From positions 6,386,001-6,450,000 of the forward strand of contig CM106586.1 of the NCBI GenBank assembly GCA_048013815.1: a DNA stretch of 64,000 nucleotides, in the 5' to 3' direction. A model generated the notes under the pieces. The model was not told where the DNA came from and searched no databases. It was given only the letters and a program-made list of their open reading frames with translations. The stretch comes from Setoptus koraiensis (lineage: Eukaryota > Arthropoda). Positions 58,565 to 64,000 of this stretch are shown one piece after another. The position numbers and the translations under genes are program-made. Every line of letters begins with the position of its first letter. The stretch's first letter is position 1.

Positions 58565-58843
58565 TCATGTGATTGCCTCATGCTCACCATCTGGATGAGC
58601 GTGGAAACATACGCGTTCAAGGGAGTGATGGAGGCATCTATACTTTCGACAATGCGAACAGCGTACGACAGCATGATCTGTGCAACCAGGTACCTCACAC
58701 ATCTGGACGCCATCAAAATCAAATTGAATATCATGCACCATAGCTGGTGGATGGCCATGTACCAGCTCATATCGATTGAAATTTAGGTCTGTGCTGTGCC
58801 ATGCATAACGGAGTATGTCAATCTGATGTATTCGTTGATTGAT
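58565..58843 (-). CDS. Unidentified open frame with a Cys/His cluster
   Basis: A 92-codon stop-to-stop frame. It contains YELVHGHPPAMVHDIQFDFD and then MCEVPGCTDHAVVRC, SHCRKYRCLHH and VCFHAHPDGEHEAIT-stop. The spacing C-x4-C-x7-C-x2-C-x4-C-x2-H with a further C and H suggests a small zinc-binding module, like those at the C-termini of some transposases and in TRIM-like proteins. It has no good start in this frame, so it would be an exon or a fragment. It lies in repeat-rich DNA next to the frame at 58818-59090. I do not recognise the family. Confidence 0.4.
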   Translation of the reverse strand: MNQRIHQIDILRYAWHSTDLNFNRYELVHGHPPAMVHDIQFDFDGVQMCEVPGCTDHAVVRCSHCRKYRCLHHSLERVCFHAHPDGEHEAIT

Positions 58844-59090
58844 TCAGATTTTCAACTAAGACAATCTGCCCAGGATCGGAGATTTGTTGGGCCGCGGAGT
58901 TTCGACTCGCCCAATATTCTGCTGGTTCACAGTGGGATAGACTAGGCACTCTGGCATAGGATTCTGGTTGTGCTGAGGCTCCAGCTGGGCAGATATTGGA
59001 GGCACTCGATGGATTCTGTTCTTCGCAATAGTCCATGAAAACGTCATCATCTGCGACAGACATCGTGTCTTCAGGAGGCAATCCACACAA
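58818..59090 (-). CDS. Unidentified acidic open frame
   Basis: About 90 codons reading MSVADDDVFMDYCEEQNPSS and later EPAEYWASRNSAAQQISDPG. Acidic and ordinary in complexity, unlike the simple-repeat frames of the window. It lies directly upstream, in transcription sense, of the Cys/His frame at 58565-58843. Function unknown; possibly part of a mobile element. Confidence 0.35.
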   Translation of the reverse strand: MCGLPPEDTMSVADDDVFMDYCEEQNPSSASNICPAGASAQPESYARVPSLSHCEPAEYWASRNSAAQQISDPGQIVLVENLNQSTNTSD

Positions 59091-59186
59091 GCCTACAATT
59101 TTGAGTCACGCCCCCTCCTTAGCACACAGAAAGCTACAGCTTGATTGAGACTTAAGTCGCTACGCTCCGATTCGATGGTAATCGAG

Positions 59187-59254
59187 AGACTCAAATCTCC
59201 ATAGGGTCAACATGTGTAATGTTTAGATACTTTAACATGGTAATTTAGAGACTC
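59187..59254 (-). repeat. Inverted copy of the 62-base tandem unit
   Basis: The reverse complement carries the same words as the arrays at 59937-60102 and 60678-60796 (ATGGAGATTTGAGTCTCT, GTTAAAGTATCTAAACATTA). Together they bracket 59255-59936 as an inverted pair. Confidence 0.65.
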
Positions 59255-59936
59255 AATTATATCGGGTTGGTGGGGGGTTTGTTAATTTGAGTACTCCGGT
59301 CTTACCGTGTGTTAGGCTTGAATTTTGTGAAATATGTTGTTTGGATGATAATTTCCTGTTTCTGAGAGTTCTTGATCGATTTCAATGTAGTTCTTGTTAT
59401 ATATTTTCTTGAGTGAGTTTTGATGGGCTGATGAATTTAAATCAGGATGATTCTTGATCTTGATGAATTGTGATTAAACTGTTATTTCTGATGATGCTGA
59501 TAATTATTTTGATGATTTTCTGTTGATTATTGATGGTTTTTGGAATGTTTTAATGGATTTTCTTGTGCGTAAGGTCTTGCTTTTATTTAATTGATTATTG
59601 TTGATTAATTTTTGATGATACTAATTAATTTAATTTGTATAAACTGCACGCGTAAGTAGCACAAAACAATTTCTTCGGTACTTAACTTGTAAAATTTTCT
59701 AGTTTTGATGTTGACGCTTCTGTGCCAAGACGCGAATACACCAGGAGTGGAGCCTGCGGCTTAATTTGACTCAACACGGGGAAACTCACGAGGTTAGTAC
59801 GCTAAAATGCTTGACTGTTTGAAGTGCATTCAAAAGATAGCGAGTGGTGGTGCATGGCCGTTCTTGATTCGTAGAATGATTCGTCTGCTTAATTGCGATA
59901 ACGAGTGAGACACAAGATACAGAGGAAGATACACTT

Positions 59937-60102
59937 TGAGTCTCTAAAATCCCGTGTTAAAGTATTTAAATATTACACATGTTAACCTTATGGAGATTTG
60001 AGTCTCTCAATTTCTGTGTTAAAGTATCTAAACATTAATTATGTTAACCTTATGAAGTTGAGTTTCTCACATCCCGTGTGAAAGTATCTAAACATTACAC
60101 GT
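59937..60102 (+). repeat. 62-base tandem array, left part
   Basis: Three units with the consensus words GAGTCTCTCAATTTC, GTGTTAAAGTATCTAAACAT, TACACATGTTAACC and TTATGGAGATTT. Interrupted at about 60103 by the transposon 60104-60677, after which two more units follow. Confidence 0.8.
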
Positions 60103-60103
60103 G

Positions 60104-60677
60104 GGTTATAGTCCCGAAGAGCGCCACACTTTTTTCGGGGTATCTTGGATATTTTCGGGTAGGCTATTGTACCCTGATACTGCGATAGGTATTCCGGAAG
60201 TGCGGAAATTCCTGGTTCCCGAGATAACCGAGGTACCGCTCTATGGGCGTTTCTCGTTACCCGACAGCCGCTTGGGGATTTGCGGGTATTTCTTCGAGGT
60301 AATTTTTTTTTCGATGAAGTCGCGTCCAATACAGCAAGGAATAGTAGATATAGGCCTTAGCTTTGCTCTGATTGTGATAGGTCCCAGAACTCGGCCTGCG
60401 GCCTCGTAATCTGGAGGCCGTTACATCTCCGTCGTCGCTCCCGCTACGACTGCGTGCGACGGGAACCCTTCGGGTAGGGTTGATGAGCGCTTCGGGTATC
60501 GGGCTGCGCCCTCTACCCTCGATGTCGTTGTGCTCAGCATGCTCGAATCTCAAAGTTTTATTAAAACCGGAAGTTTCCGCACTTCCGGACCACTCAATTT
60601 GTACTTAGAGGGCCCTACGGGCCCCATGTGTGAAGTTTCATCTCAATATAAGTGTGGCGCTCTTCGGGACTACACCC
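60104..60677. mobile_element. 574-base non-autonomous DNA transposon inserted in the tandem array
   Basis: Terminal inverted repeats begin GG(G)T, then TAGTCCCGAAGAGCGCCACA and CTT at both ends. Flanks TACACGTG (60096-60103) and TACACATG (60678-60685) look like an 8-bp target duplication of the array sequence. The interior is GC-richer and holds GGAAGTGCGGAAATT near both ends (60193, and inverted near 60573). No transposase. Confidence 0.75.
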
Positions 60678-60796
60678 TACACATGTTGACCCTATGGAGA
60701 TTTGAGTCTCTCAATTCCCGTGTTAAAGTATCTAAACATTACACATGTTAACTCTATGGAGATTTGAGTCTCTCAATTTCTTTGTTAAAGTTCCTA
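60678..60796 (+). repeat. 62-base tandem array, right part
   Basis: Two units continuing the array at 59937-60102. Confidence 0.8.
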
Positions 60797-61027
60797 GGAA
60801 AAAAAGATTGGAAAATTCATTCGAAAGCCACCAAATTCGCACTGTCGAACATTCCATCTATGGCTATCTAGTGTGCGAAAATTGGCAATTTTATCTTGAC
60901 AAACCTGGAAACTATGGCTGATTTTCGAAAATACAAGTAATACTGATCGAATCAGTATTTCGAGCGCTTAATTTTTCATGTTGACGATTATCGTTGAAAG
61001 ATTAGGAGGAGTTTATGACAACCTGTT

Positions 61028-61527
61028 NNNNNNNNNNNNNNNNNNNNNNNNNNNNNNNNNNNNNNNNNNNNNNNNNNNNNNNNNNNNNNNNNNNNNNNNN
61101 NNNNNNNNNNNNNNNNNNNNNNNNNNNNNNNNNNNNNNNNNNNNNNNNNNNNNNNNNNNNNNNNNNNNNNNNNNNNNNNNNNNNNNNNNNNNNNNNNNNN
61201 NNNNNNNNNNNNNNNNNNNNNNNNNNNNNNNNNNNNNNNNNNNNNNNNNNNNNNNNNNNNNNNNNNNNNNNNNNNNNNNNNNNNNNNNNNNNNNNNNNNN
61301 NNNNNNNNNNNNNNNNNNNNNNNNNNNNNNNNNNNNNNNNNNNNNNNNNNNNNNNNNNNNNNNNNNNNNNNNNNNNNNNNNNNNNNNNNNNNNNNNNNNN
61401 NNNNNNNNNNNNNNNNNNNNNNNNNNNNNNNNNNNNNNNNNNNNNNNNNNNNNNNNNNNNNNNNNNNNNNNNNNNNNNNNNNNNNNNNNNNNNNNNNNNN
61501 NNNNNNNNNNNNNNNNNNNNNNNNNNN
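61028..61527. other. Assembly gap (500 N)
   Basis: Exactly 500 undetermined bases, probably a placeholder length. It hides the 3' end of the minus-strand coiled-coil gene and the right part of the repeat that starts at 60940. Open frames drawn across it have no support. Confidence 0.99.
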
Positions 61528-62245
61528 AGAATGTTTTCGTTGCGATGCCGATGTTGGACTCAGCCAGCCAATAGGTATAGGCTCCTCTGGTCTGACATTG
61601 ACGGGTAAATCATAACGCACTAATACCTTTTTATTCCTTTGCTTGTGATGATGATGCGACCTGTTCTTATGTAACAACGTCAAACCGTCGTCCATCAATT
61701 TTATGGGCCCCATAGTTTTGTTATGGCGTCGCAAATGCTCTAACTGTTCACTGTCTACGAGAAAGAATTTACATTTTTGTTTTGCTGGCCCCATCAACAC
61801 TGGTGATAATATATTTTCATGTTCATTTAATTCAAGCGAGGCATCATTACTATTGTCATTATTATTGCTAAATAAGATGTGTTTACCATTGTTTTTATTA
61901 TCACTCTCGTTACTGTTACTGGCCTGGGTAGATTGATTTTTAAATTTTCTATTATGTGTATTATGTTGTAGTTTGCGTTGAAATTGTTGTAACATGCTCT
62001 GAAATAGTACCTCTGTCATGTGCAAACGTTTTGTTTTTTCATTCAATGTAGATTGTGCAATCTTCAAGTCATGAGTTAACTTTTGATTCAGTTGCTCTAG
62101 TCTATGTAGGCCCAGTCTAGCTTTATGGTACTTTTCCAATATTAATTTGGCATCTAACTTTACATGCTGACTAATTGTCTTGTAAGAGTTTAGTTCGAAC
62201 GTTCTGCCAACTTCGCGCACCTTTCTAATGAGGTCCATCTCAAGT
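61528..62245 (-). CDS. CFAP157/BBOF1-like coiled-coil protein, exon running into the gap
   Basis: Acceptor TTTTCTGTCAG|ACTTGAG at 62246; the first base completes a codon begun by the exon at 63811-63964 (AG|A, Arg). The joined reading KEKQRLEMDLIRKVREVGRTF resembles human CFAP157 around [20 protein letters not shown]. The helical region continues (LDAKLILEKYHKARLGLHRL, then LHMTEVLFQSMLQQF) in the same style. CFAP157 is a basal-body and axoneme-associated protein needed for normal sperm flagella in mouse. After about residue 95 of this exon the sequence becomes N/S/H-rich, then has a more ordinary block (KQKCKFFLVDSEQLEHLRRH). The end is lost in the gap. The ATG at 62277 is intronic. Family assignment is from remembered alignment and is moderate. 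Confidence 0.6.
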
Positions 62246-62379
62246 CTGACAGAAAAGGTCCCAGGGACACGTTTCAAATGGCGATAGTGATAGCATAGAC
62301 ATATAGAGGATGGTAGTAGCGGATAGTGGAGACGATATAAATATATAATAGGTGTGTTATATTATCATTAATTAAGAAC

Positions 62380-63559
62380 TCAATTCAAGGTATTGGCGGC
62401 AATGGAGGGTGGCGATGGCGATTGCGCCGCTAGGGTTGCGGAAGTGATAGTGATTGTGTGCGGCGACGAGCTCATCTGACGTTGCCGGTGCTGCTTCGAC
62501 TGCAAATTAATAGAATGCTTTTTGGTGGTGGTGGTGTGCAAATTAGAAAAGAACGTCTTTAGTTTGTTCAAATTAAGATTGGAGCTCGATCTAGAACGCG
62601 ACGACGTCGATATACTTTGGCCACTTATGTTGGTCACGCCCGAGTCATTGCTGCTACTCGACGGGGCCTCGTGAATATCGAAACCCGACGGTGACCTACG
62701 ATGATGATGCTGATGATGATCGGCATGGTGATGGTGATGATCATGATTATGGTAGTCGTCGGGCGACATGTTGTGTACACAACAAGTGTTTGTCTGTCCA
62801 ATCGGAAGTGTCTGACCGTTACAATCAATTGTGTTGCATGCAAACTGTTGTTGTTGTCTGTGATGTTGATTGTTGTCATCAGAAATAGGTGATTGACTCC
62901 TTGTTGATAGTGATGGCGATTTGCAACATTGTGCGGGCTTACCACCAGCCGTGGTCACCTGTTGTGCAATATTGTTGTTGTTGTCATTGTTGTTTATCGT
63001 TGCGCTGCCTTTGTCATTTTTAACATTACAATATCTACAAGTTGACGTAACACCGCTTGTTATAACTGTTGATGCGAAATTCTTTGAGGCCTTCCAAGCG
63101 CTTCGTGCAGTATCGTGCATTCTAGTTGACAATTTGGAGCCATACATGTCATCACTATCGGTTGATTTTGACTTGTTCAATCTGGCCGCATTGTAATTAT
63201 TGTTTTTGTTGTTATGGTCTTTGTTTGTTGCGCTGTTCATATCATCTTCACTACTGAAATCGCCAGAATTCGCCATTCGGTGCCTCATGGGACTGGGATT
63301 GTTTTCAACAACTATTATGGATGCATTCTCCAGGTTTGTACTGCTACTCAAATGCTTTCTAATAATCATCTCTTTTTCGTTGACGGTATTCATATCAACA
63401 ACAATATTACTGTTGTTGTTGTTATTTTGAGAGGATGCATCAGCCACGGTGTGAGAACTGTCCATACTGTTGTTCAGCACAATTCTATGAAAGATATCTT
63501 TTGAATCTTTTGGCGCCTCTCGGTGCTGATCTTTAAGCTTCGATTCGTACTCGTCAGCT
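62380..63559 (-). CDS. Alternative terminal exon of the coiled-coil gene, Ser/Asn/His-rich
   Basis: Acceptor CTCCATTAG|AGCTGAC at 63560, then 392 codons open to TGA at 62380. It enters one base before a codon boundary, so it can join the donor at 63810 in frame, giving VDKEKQRADEYESKLKDQ, a smooth continuation of the coiled coil. After that the protein is disordered in character, rich in N, S and H. Exceptions are DMYGSKLSTRMHDTARSAWK and ASTVITSGVTSTCRYCNV. It lies wholly inside the intron that would join 63811 to 62245. I do not recognise a family. It may be an alternative end, or the last exon of a separate overlapping gene. No AATAAA is seen in the 134 bases before the next acceptor. Confidence 0.6.
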
Positions 63560-63810
63560 CTAATGGAGGCAAATTATAAGTTGGGTCGTGTTGTCAGTGA
63601 CATTGTGAGCAAAATAATGATCCATTGATAAAAGCGACAAAAGCGAAATTAAATTCAAATAAAACAAAGGGCAAATGAGATGAAACGTTAACAACGGTGG
63701 TGCAAAATATAATAATAATAATAATTATAATTATAATTATAAATATAAATCAAAAACTATAATCGTGTGCAGTTATTGGCAAGCGAGCAAATCAGCAGCG
63801 CAACACTCAC

Positions 63811-63964
63811 CTTTGTTTCTCTTTATCCACCATCTCATGCAAATGCTTCACCTGTTCCTCATATTTATCCTTTTCCTCTTTGATTTGTTCCTCTAACTGA
63901 CGCAATCTCTGAGCCATTTGCTCTTTATTTGCTATAAACTCTCTTACGTCACTCAATTGTGTCT
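63811..63964 (-). CDS. Coiled-coil exon (CFAP157/BBOF1-like)
   Basis: 154-base exon between AAACAG|AGACACAA and CAAAG|GTGAGT. It encodes TQLSDVREFIANKEQMAQRL and RQLEEQIKEEKDKYEEQVKH, then LHEMVDKEKQ, a continuous amphipathic helix. Human CFAP157 has a comparable stretch (LEEFRLQKEEVTDKF then LLEEQVRKQENEF). It ends two bases into an Arg codon, compatible with acceptors at both 63560 and 62246. Earlier exons lie beyond the window. The pyrimidine tract of its own acceptor is weak. Confidence 0.65.
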
Positions 63965-64000
63965 CTGTTTAGTTTAACCACGAACCATACACACACCACA

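Noticed and set aside
60978-61608. Plus-strand frames spanning the N run
   Set aside because: Most of their length is undetermined sequence; the flanks are a repeat on one side and an antisense exon on the other.
62246-62277. MKRVPGTFSV as the start of the CFAP157-like frame
   Set aside because: The sequence is a pyrimidine tract with an acceptor, and an upstream exon joins in phase; this ATG is intronic.

Overview
The window is eukaryotic nuclear DNA. It has spliced genes with GT-AG introns, long microsatellite-rich introns, several families of non-autonomous DNA transposons, and one 500-base assembly gap (61028-61527). The clearest taxonomic signal is an ETS-domain gene of the Eip74EF (ecdysone-induced E74) type, with a near-identical ETS domain and a PPSPADSGVSDVDS block remembered from Drosophila E74. 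That places the organism among the arthropods. I cannot safely name a lower rank. Coding exons are loaded with Gln, His, Asn and Ser runs, and several conserved genes (Dicer, ADSL, NDUFB2) have no introns here.

Layout. 1493-6706 (+) is a single-exon, complete Dicer. 7546-7878 (+) is NDUFB2, a subunit of mitochondrial complex I. 8069-8215 (-) encodes only the C-terminal end of a Ctr1-type copper transporter. About 8.3-17.3 kb is non-coding, simple-repeat-rich and partly tandemly duplicated. From 17360 to 52775 (+) runs the Eip74EF-like gene. It has two candidate first coding exons (17360-17528 and 30791-31652), both ending in phase 1 and so both able to join the common exon at 32083. Exons then follow at 49935, 51022, 52114 and 52355, and the ETS domain is split over the last three. 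An intronless adenylosuccinate lyase gene (17544-18989, -) sits antisense in the first intron, only 15 bases from the splice donor. The rest of that intron (about 20-29 kb) is a graveyard of DNA transposons: a foldback element, a Tc1/mariner-type MITE with TA duplication, a hAT transposase fragment, a 474-bp element with an 8-bp duplication, and a tRNA-like sequence. The 16-kb intron 33748-49934 holds only short tandem repeats and simple sequence.

Downstream of the ETS gene, 55.2-61.0 kb is a second repeat block: a truncated Tigger/pogo element, two MITE copies, a TCGAA-type satellite, a transposon inserted in a 62-bp tandem array, and two unidentified open frames, one with a Cys/His cluster. 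To the right of the gap, on the minus strand, is the partial end of a coiled-coil gene resembling CFAP157/BBOF1. One of its donors can join two different acceptors in the same phase, which suggests alternative C-termini.

Functional reading. Dicer (small RNAs), NDUFB2 (respiration), ADSL (purine synthesis) and Eip74EF (steroid-hormone transcription) are unrelated host genes that happen to be neighbours. The most interesting features are the E74-like dual-promoter architecture with a nested antisense housekeeping gene, a set of CTCF-like motifs near its promoters, and the alternative ends of the coiled-coil gene. I found no convincing wholly new system.
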